The notes: generated by a model from the sequence alone, not told the origin. Numbered from the stretch's first letter, positions 9,493 to 21,519 are shown. The stretch is 64,000 nucleotides of DNA from Acanthosepion esculentum (GCA_964036315.1 OZ038485.1:101633749-101697748), one strand, 5' to 3'. Numbers and translations are program-made.

Positions 9493-10170
9493 TGCGATAG
9501 ATAAATTGTAGTCTAAATTATGCAAAAATTAAAATAACACTGACATCTCATTTTAACAGATATATTTACCAAAATTACACAAAAATATCTTGAAATGCTA
9601 AAGAGTAAACTCATTCAATAAAATCGCCATTGGCTTTAATTACTGCCTCCAAACGACTTCGGAATCTCCTGCGACTCTTCTTGTCGGTGTACTTGTTTAA
9701 GTTGGTGAATGCTGCCATAATCCTGGCCTCCAGTTCATCTTTGCTGTTACAAGAAGTTTTGTTGGTTTCTCGTTCAAATGCGTACCACACATAATAATTA
9801 AGGGGGTTGAAGTCTAGGGAGTTAGATGTAAGGCGTGATGTGGTTGCAGAAATTGTCTGACAGCGATGCCTGGTTTCTCCTGCTTTTGTGGTAAAGTGCA
9901 GAGTCCCGTTACCAGACATGGGGTTTTCCAGCAGCCAGCCACTTGACCCAGAGCAGCACTACCTCCTCAAGGCACTTGGAGAATGCTAAACAATGCATCA
10001 TGCCGCTTCCAAATTTCTGGCGGAGTGAATTGCGTCCTGGTGCTCTTTTTCTCACAGACGATGCCCAACAGACACAACTATACTATGCAATCAACAAAAT
10101 CAAAAAACAAAAAATGCGCATGCGCGAAATTAAAAATATAATATGGCGAAAATTTAGCCATCGCACCCAG
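9491..10170 (-). mobile_element. Mariner/Tc1-superfamily element, internally deleted
   Basis: Left end GGTGCGATAGATAAATT and right end (reverse complement from 10167) GGTGCGATGGCTAAATTTT form inverted repeats. The right side continues as CCCAGTA into TATATA, whereas the left end is cut by a TA run, so the outermost left bases may be lost. Inside is the C-terminal part of a transposase on the minus strand (9919-9611). The remaining interior is non-coding, so the element is non-autonomous. Confidence 0.65.
9611..9919 (-). pseudogene. Mariner/Tc1-type transposase, C-terminal piece
   Basis: The last 70 or so codons resemble the C terminus of IS630/Tc1/mariner transposases: DFNPLNYYVWYAFERETNK (the DxNPxxYYVW block before the third catalytic residue), then a regular helical tail ending RRRFRSRLEAVIKANGDFIE before a stop at 9611. 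The first 30 codons of the frame do not fit and probably come from the other side of an internal deletion. There is no DNA-binding domain and no first or second catalytic aspartate. Confidence 0.65.
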
Positions 10171-10182
10171 TATATATTAATC

Positions 10183-10540
10183 CTTTCACCCCATGCAAGG
10201 CAGTAAAACCACTGATACAAGGGGGTTACCGAACGTGAAAGAATATGAAAACAGAAACGAGGACAATAAACGAGTAATCAGGAAGACAGTAGATTGACAT
10301 TGCATTTCAATTTATCGAGATTGAAATTGGCTGGAAAGCATGAAGCCAGTAGAGTGTTCCACAAGCAAGAAGTGCGAGAAAAGAAAGTGGTAGCATAGAA
10401 CTTACGGTTACATCTAACCGATTCATCTGTAAATTAATGAAACTTTGTTGCTAATTTTGTACTGCGCTTAAATTCATAAAGTCTAGGTACCATAGCGAAG
10501 AGCCCACCCAAACAACTACCATGGAAATATTTACAAAGAA
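10183..10540 (-). mobile_element. CR1/Jockey-like LINE, 3' end, minus orientation
   Basis: Reading leftward, the piece runs from about 10540 through codons like FYATTFFSRTSCLWNT to the 3' terminal motif GCCTTGCATGGGGTGAAAGG at 10202-10183. It is 5'-truncated and abuts, head to head, a plus-oriented copy of the same 3' region starting at about 10541. Confidence 0.65.
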
Positions 10541-10965
10541 GAATCTGCAATGTAATTTGTCCTGACCTGGCATCTCAGCTTCAGTCACTTTTCCGCTGCC
10601 GTAAAATAGCTTCCCTGTGCCTATTCTATAAATATTTTCACGGTAATTGTTCTCATGAGCTTTCGTCTTTGGTGTCTAAAGAAGCATCATTCTACACTTT
10701 AAATGGATAGATGTAACCGTAAATTCTATGTTGATAGTTTCTTCTCACGCACTTTTCGCTTGTGGAACTTTCTTCTTGCTGCTTTGCTTCCCAGTCGACT
10801 TTAAATCTACAAAAATCTAAATGTAACGCTAATCTTTTTCTGGTGTCTTAATTCCTGTTCTCTCTCCTTAATATTTGCTTTTTCTCATATTTTTTTATAC
10901 TCAGTAACCCCCATGCGTCTTAGTGGCTTTTTACCTTACTGGGGTGAAATGATTTAAAAATGTTA
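10541..10965 (+). mobile_element. CR1/Jockey-like LINE, 3' end, plus orientation
   Basis: Plus-strand codons give RICNVI, then ASQLQSLF and LCLFYKYFHGNCSHELSSLV, matching the family block at 23470-23610. It ends with the conserved 3' motif ACTGGGGTGAAATGATTTAA at 10938-10957. Frames are broken. Its 5' truncation point coincides with that of the inverted copy on the left. Confidence 0.7.
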
Positions 10966-11089
10966 CGGTCATAGAAGCATTACCATTTTTTAATGATCTT
11001 ATATATATATCGTACGCATCCATTTGTCTGGCGAGATGATGATAGCGTCCTATTTGGTCTGAAGTGGCTAAACAGTTCGATCTTTGAAT

Positions 11090-11150
11090 GGCACTCTCTT
11101 CTGGAAGTATGACAGACTATGCTGCAATGTCGACTGAAGGTCTGAGATTG

Positions 11151-11196
<46 letters not shown>

Positions 11197-11620
11197 CCTG
11201 TGTTGTCTTCTCATCTCTATCAGTTGGTTTCGCTTTTTTTCCGCTCTGCATGACTCTTCCTGGAACAGCATCTTGCCAACCTCTGCGCTCGTCTGCTAGT
11301 TGTTGCCAGCTACTAGAGTCGATGCCTGTGAATTTAGGGGTCTCTCTGGCAAATGTCCTTGAAACATAGTTCAGGGCGGCCGAACGGACCGTATTCACTA
11401 ATTACCGTACATGATGTCCTTTGGTATACGAGTGTCATTCATTCTATGTACGTGACCCAGCCATTGAAGACGACATTGACAAAGAAAATTATACATGCTC
11501 CAGGGATTTGCTTGTTCCAGTACAACAGTGTTGGCATCATTTTCTCTCCATCTGATGCTAAAGATATGTCATAGGTGTTGGTTGTCTTATATAAATGACT
11601 GTGAGTTACCCCCACCCCCT
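11090..11620 (-). mobile_element. LINE C-terminal relic with internal (CT)n
   Basis: On the minus strand from about 11570 codons give DANTVVLEQANPW, then CRLQWLGHVHRMNDTRIPKD and, further left, LVAGNN and LFQEESCRAEKK blocks separated by stops. This order is the tail of a non-LTR retrotransposon ORF2 after the reverse transcriptase domain. A related plus-strand relic is at 47411-47830. A CT microsatellite at 11152-11192 lies near its 3' side. Clade not assigned; the zinc-finger tail often present in this family is not seen. Confidence 0.6.
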
Positions 11621-12045
11621 TTTGATGATATACACAAGCGGCCTCGATTGGTAAACGCCTTAAGGAGCTTCACTGAGGGGTTACTTGGAAGACAACAGGA
11701 CTCGAGCAAGGAGATCAGATATTATACACATTTTATGATGTACCTTAACAATAGGTAGCGGTGATGTAGGTTTTCAAGGTGATTTTTCTGCATGGTGTTT
11801 GTCTTTCAGGTTTCGCTGCCGTAAAGCGGGGCATTGAGGACAATGCCTGGAATAATTTTAGATTGGTAATCAAGGCCAGTTTTTGTCCCATACAACGTTG
11901 CACAATCTGGATAGAGCAATTTCTGAATTGTTTTGTTTGCTTTTCGGATAGGAAAAAATGAGCATATATAAGTTTTCGAAAAAAAAATCTGAGTGAAGAG
12001 GATGTGCTTTCACTAAAAAGGGAAAATAGAACCGCAATTGCTATG
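11621..12045. other. No recognised feature
   Basis: Overlapping frames on both strands here show no recognisable domain. No element ends seen. Confidence 0.35.
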
Positions 12046-12046
12046 A

Positions 12047-12150
12047 AGTTCCTCGTGGCCGAGCGGTAAAAGCTCACTTGGTCAAATGGTGGTTTTCCCC
12101 GAATAAGGAGAGCACATGTTCTTTACTAATTTTTTTTTTCAATGCGCAGG
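12047..12150 (+). mobile_element. tRNA-Ser-like SINE head
   Basis: TCGTGGCCGAGCGGTAAAAG is a good A-box region for a class II (Ser/Leu-like) tRNA, followed about 45 bp later by a degraded B box near CACATGTTCTTTACT. The stem pairing is incomplete and the B box is poor, so this is a relic and not a working tRNA gene. The sequence to the right up to 12255 is unassigned. Confidence 0.45.
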
Positions 12151-12255
12151 CCGAGTGACGTAATACACACTGTTTAACAATTAAAAATGGTGCGTCTATT
12201 TCAAATACGAAGTATCCACTATAATAACCTTTGAAGTAATAAATAAATACATACC

Positions 12256-12308
<53 letters not shown>
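12256..12308. repeat. (TA)n-(TG)n microsatellite
   Basis: TA run to 12273 followed by TG run to 12308. Confidence 0.95.
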
Positions 12309-12309
<1 letters not shown>

Positions 12310-12797
12310 GGAGGTCGGGCGGTCGTTTTTCCAATAAAATACCTTTTGGTCTACCCTCTTTTTTTCGTTTTTGTTTTTATGATATTTTTTTTATTTTTCC
12401 TGGTGGCCGTTTTTTTTTTCCAAAAAAAAGTCATTTGGGACAAACCTTCTTTAGCCTGTATTACACTGATGATCCTTCAGGTGGGACCTAGGTAAGTAGG
12501 TAGGTAGGTAGGTTCTGGCTTACTAGGTTTTTTAGTTTTTGCTCTACTCACTGTATTAAGCACTTTTACATTTTAGTTTAAGTTACTCGGTCGGTGGGTT
12601 TTTTTCTTTTGACTAGACATTGCGGTGCTGATTGATTATTTTCAACTGCTACGAATGTTTTTAGTCTTTTCTTTTTCTATTGAATTTTTTCCCCTGATAT
12701 CGGTTTGTTTAATATTTTTTATTTACAAATTGTATTATCAGAGTTTTTTTTCACACCACCCGAGTATAAGTATTAAAATTATATAAAAAAATATAAC
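12309..12797. other. T-rich, no recognised feature
   Basis: T homopolymer runs and a short (GTAG)n at 12492-12512; no coding frame or element end. Confidence 0.4.
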
Positions 12798-12813
12798 ACA
12801 CACAGACACATAC

Positions 12814-12873
<60 letters not shown>

Positions 12874-12904
12874 TGTATTTATATATTTATTTATATATTT
12901 GTAC

Positions 12905-12965
<61 letters not shown>
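12798..12965. repeat. Compound (CA)n/(TA)n microsatellite
   Basis: CA-rich start, TA run at 12822-12872, an interrupted middle, TA run at 12909-12965. Confidence 0.95.
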
Positions 12966-12969
<4 letters not shown>

Positions 12970-13232
12970 AACAGACACCTGCGCTAATGCAAAGCTCTTC
13001 AGTAAAATGAATTGGAGCCCTCTGACTGATTAGTGTTTGCATTCGTAAAAACAATACGCTAGAATTAGCTGTTTCTCTCTGCTGAATGATGATAGATCAG
13101 TGGTAGAGACTCTGACTGACACCAAATCGGTCGGGTTTCAGTCCTGGCTTGAATCATTCGGATATCTAGTCGCATCGAAATACAGTAATACAGCGAAACT
13201 GTACTGTCTGTGAATGACATAAAATACAGTAT

Positions 13233-13237
<5 letters not shown>
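12966..13237 (+). mobile_element. tRNA-headed SINE (family C), copy 1
   Basis: Contains a tRNA-like module around 13090-13150: GATCAGTGGTAGAGACTCTG as A box and GGGTTTCAGTCCTGGCTTGA as B box. Flanks share AAGCTCTTCAGTAAAATGAA and the end TACTGTCTGTGAATGACAT with copies at 18263-18480 (plus), 44064-44390 (minus) and 49470-49760 (plus). All four are bordered by TA tracts. Confidence 0.65.

Positions 13238-13287
<50 letters not shown>
13238..13287. repeat. (TA)n microsatellite
   Basis: Uninterrupted TA run between SINE family C and the LINE fragment to the right. Confidence 0.95.
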
Positions 13288-13291
<4 letters not shown>

Positions 13292-13344
13292 GAACAAAAA
13301 AGACAAGAAGAAAAACTATTCTCAGCCGACGCGTTTCGTCCTCT

Positions 13345-13858
13345 GAGGGATGCCTTAAATTCATGTAGTCGGGGCACCAGGGAAAAAAAAAACTTGCCAG
13401 AACAGTTGCATGAAAATATTTGTAGAAATGACAGAGGGAAACTACGGCGCGTTGGTGAGAAAGTGACTGAAGTTGAGATGCATGCTTAAGATCGATTCCA
13501 CTTTGGATTTTGTCAAGAATATCTCTATCCACAGTAGGAGCACCAGGCCAGATATGGCAACAGTATCCAATACACGGACGAATGATAGATTTGTAAATGT
13601 ACAAGATGGATTCTGATGATAAAAACTTTCTGGTACGACACAGTGACCTAACTTTCCTTGTAGTAGATGCAGCTACTGATTCAATATAGTCGCTCCATTT
13701 TATGTCAGTGGAAAAACTGAGGCCAAGAAAGTGCAGTGTATTGCTCTCCTCGAGTCTAGCGAGCGCCATGTTGATGGCAAGCCGAAAAGGTTCTCTGTGG
13801 CGGTTAAATGAAAGCAATTTTGTTTTGGAGGCGTTAAGATTTACAAGCCCAGTTAGAT
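13345..13858 (-). pseudogene. CR1/Jockey-like LINE ORF2, C-terminal part
   Basis: The minus-strand frame from 13817 begins just after the palm domain of a non-LTR reverse transcriptase (NASKTKLLSFN context, then LHFLGLSFSTDIKWSDYIES) and continues with RKVRSLCRTRKFLSSESILY, SIIRPCIGYCCHIWPGAP and LSHQRAVVSLCHFYKYFHA. This order is the same as in the copies at 23135 and 27217. The catalytic core lies upstream and is not present, so it is 5'-truncated. A frameshift near 13395 moves the tail out of frame. The sequence 13288-13344 to its left (CGACGCGTTTCGTCCTCTGA) resembles one at 50340-50385 and belongs to another element. Confidence 0.75.
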
Positions 13859-13871
13859 AGAGATCGATAGG

Positions 13872-13892
13872 AAGATAGATATGAATAAACTG

Positions 13893-13961
<69 letters not shown>

Positions 13962-13971
13962 TTGAAAGGAG

Positions 13972-14024
<53 letters not shown>

Positions 14025-14042
14025 ACAGGCGAGCAGATAGAT
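13872..14042. repeat. (GATA)n microsatellite
   Basis: Long GATA run with one interruption near 13960-13972. Confidence 0.95.
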
Positions 14043-14299
14043 ATTAATTGTGATTTTATAAAGGCTTATAAAAATCGGGAATTAATTATAATTAATTATA
14101 ATTAATAAGAATTAATTAATTAGTTATAAGTTTACAAAAATCCAGTATTAATGATAGGCTTCTACCTATAATCTGTTAATGCCGACCATTCCCAAAATGG
14201 GACGGGGAATATTAATTCATTCCAGTGAAAGTCATCAGTTCCTCCTTGTATGGAAATTCAATGGGTATACGACCATTAAATTTTCATAGGAGGAGGAAA

Positions 14300-14800
14300 T
14301 TAGAAACAGTCATAAAAAGATGGAATAATCTTTAATCTAAAGAAGAGTACTGAACTGTTACGTGATATGTGCCTTCCTGTGTGGCAGTGAATACTGGACA
14401 ATCTCCTCAAAGACGAAGAAGAGACATGAAGCAACAGAAATGAAATTCTACAGAAGGATGATGAGGTTACCACGGACCGAATATGTGAGCAACGACGAAG
14501 ATCTAATGAATATGGAAACAAAAAGGAAACAATCTTAACATCAGGAAGAAAGAGTTGAAATTTCTAAGGTACATAATGAGGAAAGAGGGTATGGACATTC
14601 TGATACTCACAGTAAAGATTGAAGACAAGAGGAATAGAGAAAACCAATGCATAACATACTTATTGAGCTTGAGTAAAGGGATGGCGGAACAGGGTTTAGG
14701 AGAATTAACAAAGATTAAGAGCAACAAAGGACAGGAAATTGTGGAGAGCCATGATCGCCTACGTCTTGAGCAGACACGCCGCATAAAGAAGTATAATATC
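14300..14800 (+). mobile_element. Non-LTR retrotransposon (second LINE family), 3' coding relic
   Basis: Plus-strand codons in shifting frames give GSEYWTISSKTKKR, then MKFYRRMMRLPRTEYVSNDE, then KFLRYIMRKEGMDILILTVK and a tail ending at AMIAYVL-like codons near 14745-14770. The same order occurs at 44870-46110 on the minus strand, where the reverse transcriptase YADD motif is also preserved upstream. This block is the connection domain and C terminus after the palm. Several frameshifts show that it is inactive. It is followed by short CA-rich repeats at 14803-14842. Confidence 0.65.
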
Positions 14801-14864
14801 GCTCACACACACTCATACACTCACGCACGCGTACACACACACACTTCCTACTCTTACGTTTAGT

Positions 14865-15960
14865 GATCGTCTCCTTTGACTCACTCTCGTATTGAATGCA
14901 TATTGAATATTAGCTAATAAAAGTGCCTCGAAAGATTCGCTACAAAATGAGCGTACATGATGAAAGAAATGTTTTATCGTCAAAAGCTTTGTGTTATTAT
15001 TAAAAGGAAAGACCAACTGACTTTTACGTAAAAAAAAAAATTTTTTTAATCCTTTTTGGAACCTTCAAAATTTTGTTTAAAAATTATGTTTCACTGGCGT
15101 CAGCGAGGGACCATGAATTAATATGGGAGATTTTTTTTGCTGTGAAAGACACATTGATTTGTAAATTCTTGCAAAAATCAGATAATTGTCAGATTTTAAT
15201 GAAACTTTCAGGATATATTCACAAATTATTTTTTAAATGTTAACTTTTTAGAAAATCTTTGTGAAAATATCTTTTCATATCTGTTATTTGATTTTTTTTT
15301 GTAACCCTTAATGCCTGTATTAATTCTAAGGAAAAGTTGTCGGAGAATTTAAATCATGAAATTTTGTTTGTTTAAACAGTACCCACAGTTACAGAAAATC
15401 TTCTCTGAATCGTAAAATAAAATATGTAGTAAAATTAAATCATCGGTCAAGTGATATTGCTATAAAGAAAAACTTTATTTACTAATTCTAAATGGAAACG
15501 GTTGCTACAATTAAGCGACCCTCGGTATTTAAAAAAAATGGAATTATTTTTGTGTGTATAAACGTCCCCATTTTTGTAAATACGGGCGTCCATACACGAC
15601 ATTATCAGAAAATAAGTGGTTGCAATAATAAATTTAAAACTTATTGGTAATTTCCTAACATTTCCACAACAAGTGACTTCATAAATAAAACTATCCAGCC
15701 AAAGAATCTAAAATTCAAGAAAATATTAGAATGTTTAATATATTTTAAATTCTTAAGATTACTGGGTAGTATTAAAAAAACTTATATAAAAATAGTGTTT
15801 ACGTTGTATTCGTCATATTATTACGATTATTTCCACTTTAGATAAATTTCCCAAATATCAGGCTGTCGATAAATGTGTCAACATCTGATAAAAATATCCA
15901 CCTCTGTGCTCAAAAAATGCTTTTCTGCGATGTTTTAAACTAAAAGAAAAAATATATTTC
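14865..15960. other. AT-rich region, no recognised feature
   Basis: About 1.1 kb of AT-rich sequence without element ends, RNA genes or coding frames. Its right part directly precedes the first ATG of the Penelope-like ORF at 15975 and may include its 5' UTR. Confidence 0.4.
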
Positions 15961-15974
15961 GGGAGAAATTATCA

Positions 15975-17227
15975 ATGGATATTGGAGAGCTACAAAAAGT
16001 GAAGAAAGATTTTGTTATGGGCGATAAAACGAAACATTTATATGCAATGAGCCCTAGAGCGTACAGACAGAGAGTTTCAGAGGAGGTAATCAAATTCTAC
16101 AAAAAGTCTTCTGCTTCAAACATTGATGATATTAACACAAAAGCTAAAGAACTCTCCACAACGTTTGGCATCGGCAATAAAGTCAGGATATTGGCCGAAA
16201 AGCAAGCCTTCTTGACAGTAAAAGACCATAATGAAGACTTCTTCAACAGCCCATCATTCTGTTTAATAAACCCGGCAAAGACGGAGTTAGGTATTATAAA
16301 CCATAAGATCGAAACGGATACCTGCAAGCTATTCAGAGTGGCTACGCAAGTCAACCAGTGGAAGAGCACTTCCGTCTGCATTTCCTGGTTTAATAACATT
16401 CCAAACAAGAGTAATCGAGTGTCTATCAGATATGAGATCAAGGATTTCTATCCATCTATAACAGAAAAAAGTTTATTGGAGGCTTTGATGTTTGCCAAGG
16501 ACTTCGTATGTGTACAGCCCGAATAAATTAAAATCATTCTACTTTGCCATAAATCAGTATTATTTCATTGTAGTGAAGCCCGGATTAAAAAATCCAAAGC
16601 AAATGTCCCCCAGGGATCATTCGACGAGGAAGGGTGTTTGAACTGATGGGAATCTATATTCTAAGCAAAATAAATAAAATTGTCTACATCGATGACCACG
16701 GAATATACCGAGATGATAGACTTATGGTGGTACCGGACTATAAAAGAAAGAATGATTCCATCAGGTAAAAAAAAACTACACAAAATGTTTGAAGAGATAG
16801 ATTTCGACATCTCAGTGGAAATCAACAGAAAAGTGGTCCAATTTTTAGACATATAGCTAAACCTGTTGACTGAAACCATTTCACCTTTTATGAAATATAA
16901 TACGGCTTTGAGAAATATGGCATCCAACTACAAGTCAAGTGTGATTAATCATATCCTGTTAGGCGCGCAATCCAGATTACCAAAAAATTTTTCTAATCAA
17001 GAAATATTCAATGAAAAAAAGAAAATAACATGTAGCTGCTTTAAGAGAGGAAGGGCATAACGTCAACCCTTGTTTTAAGGATCAAGCAAACCCAAGAACA
17101 GAAGACAATAGAAAAAGAAAAAGGAATGTTATCTGGTTCAACCCACCATTCAACATCCAAGTAAATGTTTTTTTTTGCCTTGTAACAAATCATTTCTCAA
17201 AAACATCTGGGCTGTACAAATTCTTTC
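15975..17227 (+). pseudogene. Penelope-like element reverse transcriptase (broken)
   Basis: The ORF starts at 15975 and stays open to a stop at 16526. It carries the N-terminal region (KVRILAEKQAFLTVKDHNED) and motif A of the reverse transcriptase, DFYPSI, at about 16441-16458. Beyond the stop, VPQGSFD (motif B, about 16599-16620) and YRDD (motif C, about 16699-16713) follow in other frames, then VVPDYKRKNDSI and a thumb-like part to about 17060, with NVIWFNPPFNIQV at 17126-17164. Penelope-like elements are retroelements whose reverse transcriptase is related to telomerase and is usually joined to a GIY-YIG endonuclease, which here follows at 17340-17882. Catalytic aspartates are still readable, but stops and frameshifts kill the gene. 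Unrelated LINE sequence interrupts it at 17228. Confidence 0.8.
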
Positions 17228-17338
17228 TTTTATTTTTATGTGCCATGTCCTTTCAGGATGTAGGCGATCATGGCTCTCCCCCTCCTCTATCCCTTTCAGT
17301 TCTCAACAAGTTCCTTCTCTCTGCTTCCTCCCCAAACC
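17228..17338 (-). mobile_element. Short LINE 3' scrap inserted in the Penelope-like element
   Basis: The stretch TGCCATGTCCTTTCAGGATG and GTAGGCGATCATGGCTCTC is the reverse complement of the 3' end of the second LINE family, as at 44878-44922. About 110 bp are present, ending in a pyrimidine-rich stretch. It separates the thumb-region codons from the GIY-YIG part. Confidence 0.65.
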
Positions 17339-17339
17339 A

Positions 17340-17882
17340 ATTTAACCGTAATACAGCCAAGTTGAGCTACAGTTACGCTAGCAACCTAGGTAATATTATT
17401 AAAAGATTGAACAAAAAAAATTTGAATCTTGAAGAGGATGTGAGAGATGGAGGTGAGAGGTGGAAATAAGGTCCTTTGTAATTGCAGAAGACAAAAATAA
17501 TTGTCCCTTAAATGGGGTATGTTTCATAGAAAGTGTAGTGTATTGTGCCGAGGTAGAAAATGACAATGGCAGTGCAAAAATACATTAATTGCACACTGAG
17601 GGCCAATTTAAAAAGAGGTGGTATAATCACACATTGTCATTTAGAATACCCGAACGTAAGTTCAATACGAAGCAAGCAAACTACTATTGGAACTTTAAAG
17701 AGGAAAATAAAAGAAGCTTGTTCGTCAAGTGGACTATTTTACGAAAGGTAAAGGCTAGTAAAGCGAATGGCAACTCATGTAGGCTATGTCAGGTGGAGAA
17801 GTTGGCTATTGCAACATACAAGGGTGGCGCTGAGTTGGTGAATGGCAGGTCCGAAATTATGGCCAAATGTAGGTACATTTGA
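17340..17882 (+). pseudogene. Penelope-like element, GIY-YIG endonuclease region (broken)
   Basis: Codons downstream of the LINE scrap continue the element: KLSYSYASNLGNIIKRLNKK (17360-17420), then a cysteine-containing linker with NNCPLNGVC (about 17496-17520), then SVVYCAEV (GIY-like, about 17533), then TEGQFKKRWYNHTLSFR (17595-17645) and a long tail with YYWNFKEENK, VKWTILRKVKA and NSCRLCQVEKL, ending at a stop at 17882. The linker cysteines and the RWYNH block are typical of the endonuclease of this group, which nicks target DNA to prime reverse transcription. The YIG half is damaged by an in-frame stop near 17590. Confidence 0.75.
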
Positions 17883-18190
17883 CAGAGGTTGATGCTGTGT
17901 TTGTACGAGCCCGGATGATGTTTAAGAAATATTTTTCCACTCCCCACCCCCAATCATTCTTTCCACTCCTCCTCCTCCTCATTACTTCCGGTGCCGTATT
18001 AATTCAACTTCTTGTGTTTTATCTAATTAGTTCGCCGTCTTAACCACCTAATGAGACGGTCGAAACCGCGGTAGTGTTCCATTCAGTGTTTTAACCTGTT
18101 TAAGATATTAAATCGGCCTGCAGGTTTCATTTTTCTTACTTAAAATTGAGCACTTTTTAACGCATGCGACTTTAAAACCACTATTTTAAT
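17883..18190. other. No recognised feature
   Basis: Pyrimidine-rich patch at 17940-17985 and otherwise unassigned sequence. Confidence 0.35.
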
Positions 18191-18194
18191 GCTT

Positions 18195-18197
<3 letters not shown>

Positions 18198-18262
<65 letters not shown>
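18198..18262. repeat. (TA)n microsatellite
   Basis: TA run at the left edge of SINE family C copy 2. Confidence 0.95.
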
Positions 18263-18263
<1 letters not shown>

Positions 18264-18477
18264 AATGCGAAGCTCTTCAGTAAAATGAATGGAGCACTTC
18301 GGTTGTTGGGCATTTTTTTTTACACTTGTCAGAACAATACGCTAGATTTGGTTGCCATATCCCGTCGAGCGACGATAGCTCAGTGTTAGCGACTCTGTTG
18401 GGTTTCAATCCTGGCTTGAGGCATTCGGTTTTCTAGTTGCAGTGAAGAGCTGTTAAACAGTACTGTCTGCGAATTAT

Positions 18478-18480
<3 letters not shown>
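18263..18480 (+). mobile_element. tRNA-headed SINE (family C), copy 2
   Basis: Matches 12966-13237: GCGAAGCTCTTCAGTAAAAT at the start, A box GATAGCTCAGTGTTAGCGAC, B box GGGTTTCAATCCTGGCTTGA, and the end ACAGTACTGTCTGCGAATTA. TA tracts lie on both sides. Confidence 0.7.

Positions 18481-18483
<3 letters not shown>

Positions 18484-18544
<61 letters not shown>
18484..18544. repeat. (TA)n microsatellite
   Basis: TA run between SINE family C and the fold-back element. Confidence 0.95.
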
Positions 18545-18547
<3 letters not shown>

Positions 18548-18723
18548 GCTCAAACACTAATCTTACATTGTTTAGATTTATTAAAATGGAATCGTAAACA
18601 CGATAAAAATGATCAGACCTACAAATTAAAATGCTTTTTGAATTTGTAGCTTCGATCATTTGGATCGTGATTACGATTCCAATGTAATAAATTATAACCA
18701 TGGAAGATTAGTGTTTGAGCCTT
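18545..18723. mobile_element. Fold-back MITE with perfect 20-bp inverted ends
   Basis: Left end AAGGCTCAAACACTAATCTT is the exact reverse complement of the right end at 18704-18723, and TA dinucleotides flank both ends (18543-18544, 18724-18725). The 179-bp interior is non-coding. A related, inverted copy is at 25973-26090 and a single end occurs at 26699-26715. Confidence 0.7.
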
Positions 18724-20037
<1,314 letters not shown>

Positions 20038-20040
20038 CAA

Positions 20041-20127
20041 ATGTCCCTAATCCCTTCAAATATGTCCTCAATCCCTTTAAAAATGTCCTCAATCCCCTTG
20101 AAATTGTCCCCAATCCCTTTGAAAATA
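20041..20127 (+). repeat. Short minisatellite, about 23-bp unit
   Basis: Four imperfect units containing TGTCCTCAATCCCTTTAAAA. Confidence 0.8.
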
Positions 20128-20141
20128 GCAACCAAGAGTTT

Positions 20142-20147
20142 TCGCGC

Positions 20148-20211
<64 letters not shown>

Positions 20212-20214
20212 AAT
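20142..20214. repeat. (GCGT)n-(GT)n microsatellite
   Basis: CG-rich GCGT units change into pure GT; frames across it on both strands are artefacts. Confidence 0.95.
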
Positions 20215-20707
20215 AATATAAGCCGATTCTTAAATGAGAATATGTATATATTTAGCATGTGTAAGTATTTACTAAGATGGCTTTAGTCGGGCAAAAGATC
20301 ACGAATATAAGATGATCAAACGTACTAAATCTCATACAACCGTTCTCTGAACACGGCGCCATGCCTACAATGAATGAAAATGCGTTGGACAACGTGAGAA
20401 ACCCAATCTGCCTTTCACTGTGTCTTTCTGAAGACAAAAAAAAAATGAAAACAATTATTAATTACAAAATGGGCTATTATCAATTCTTAATGAAAAAAAG
20501 CAAAAATTAAATTTACAAGCGGGAAACAAAAAGAGAAATAATGGATTCTTGCATACAGACCGACGGATATATATTTTTTTACAACCACTATTTAAATGAA
20601 TGTTGTTGTTTAGTCAATAACATTCCATTGGAACACAAAGTGCTTTATTTTACAAATTAACGTAAATATTTAATAAACAAATGTTTATCTTATTTGTTAT
20701 TTATGCT
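20215..20707. other. No recognised feature
   Basis: AT-rich; nothing assigned. Confidence 0.35.
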
Positions 20708-20742
20708 GGAATGTTGCTCTCTCTCTCTCCGCGTCTCTCTCC

Positions 20743-20792
<50 letters not shown>
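20708..20792. repeat. (CT)n-(TA)n microsatellite
   Basis: CT-rich run followed by TA run. Confidence 0.9.
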
Positions 20793-21032
20793 AATAAAAA
20801 GGAAAGAACAGTAAGATATAAATTCCGGTGTTCTTATAGATATTTTTATTTTTACACAATAGTGCTCAATGTAAATTTAAATTTACAGAGCATTAATATT
20901 ATAAATTAATAGATTTAAAATATGTTTTTTACCGCTACACAGTGATAACCATGTTTCAGAAATGGAAGCTAAAGCCCCTGAATTTAATTTTGTTATTAAA
21001 CCAAAGACATTAGTTCCATTTCCTCATCAAGC

Positions 21033-21036
<4 letters not shown>

Positions 21037-21108
<72 letters not shown>

Positions 21109-21143
21109 GTGTGTGTGCGCGTGTGTGTGTGTGTGTGTACATA
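21037..21143. repeat. (TA)n-(GT)n microsatellite
   Basis: TA run to about 21092, then GT run with single GC interruptions. Confidence 0.95.
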
Positions 21144-21159
21144 TGTATATACAAGTAAA

Positions 21160-21345
21160 TGATTGAAGGTGGCGTAATGGTTAGGAAGCTTGTCTCGCTA
21201 GATCAATTACGACTGATTAGTGAGTTCGATCCTCATTGCGTGCCCCATACTCTCGGCCTTGTGCCACATCTAAGCTACGCTTGGAAAATCAGTACAAGTA
21301 CAGGGTTGATACAGATGGAATAAAATTCCAAAAACACTATTCTTA
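21160..21345 (+). mobile_element. tRNA-headed SINE (family D)
   Basis: A box GGTGGCGTAATGGTTAGGAA and B box GTGAGTTCGATCCTC about 45 bp later, followed by a body with GGCCTTGTGCCACATCTAAG and AATCAGTACAAGTACAGGG. Only one copy is recognised here, so family status is inferred from the tRNA-like head alone; it is too imperfect for a tRNA gene. Confidence 0.6.
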
Positions 21346-21443
21346 CAAGAGTGTTCAATACCGAGATATTATTTATTCAAAATTATAACATATGCCTGTT
21401 GAAATTTTTGTAGTGATGTTATAACGTGCATGTTATGATTTTG

Positions 21444-21447
<4 letters not shown>

Positions 21448-21513
<66 letters not shown>
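21448..21513. repeat. (TA)n microsatellite
   Basis: TA run at the left of the inverted-repeat-bounded unit. Confidence 0.95.
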
Positions 21514-21519
<6 letters not shown>

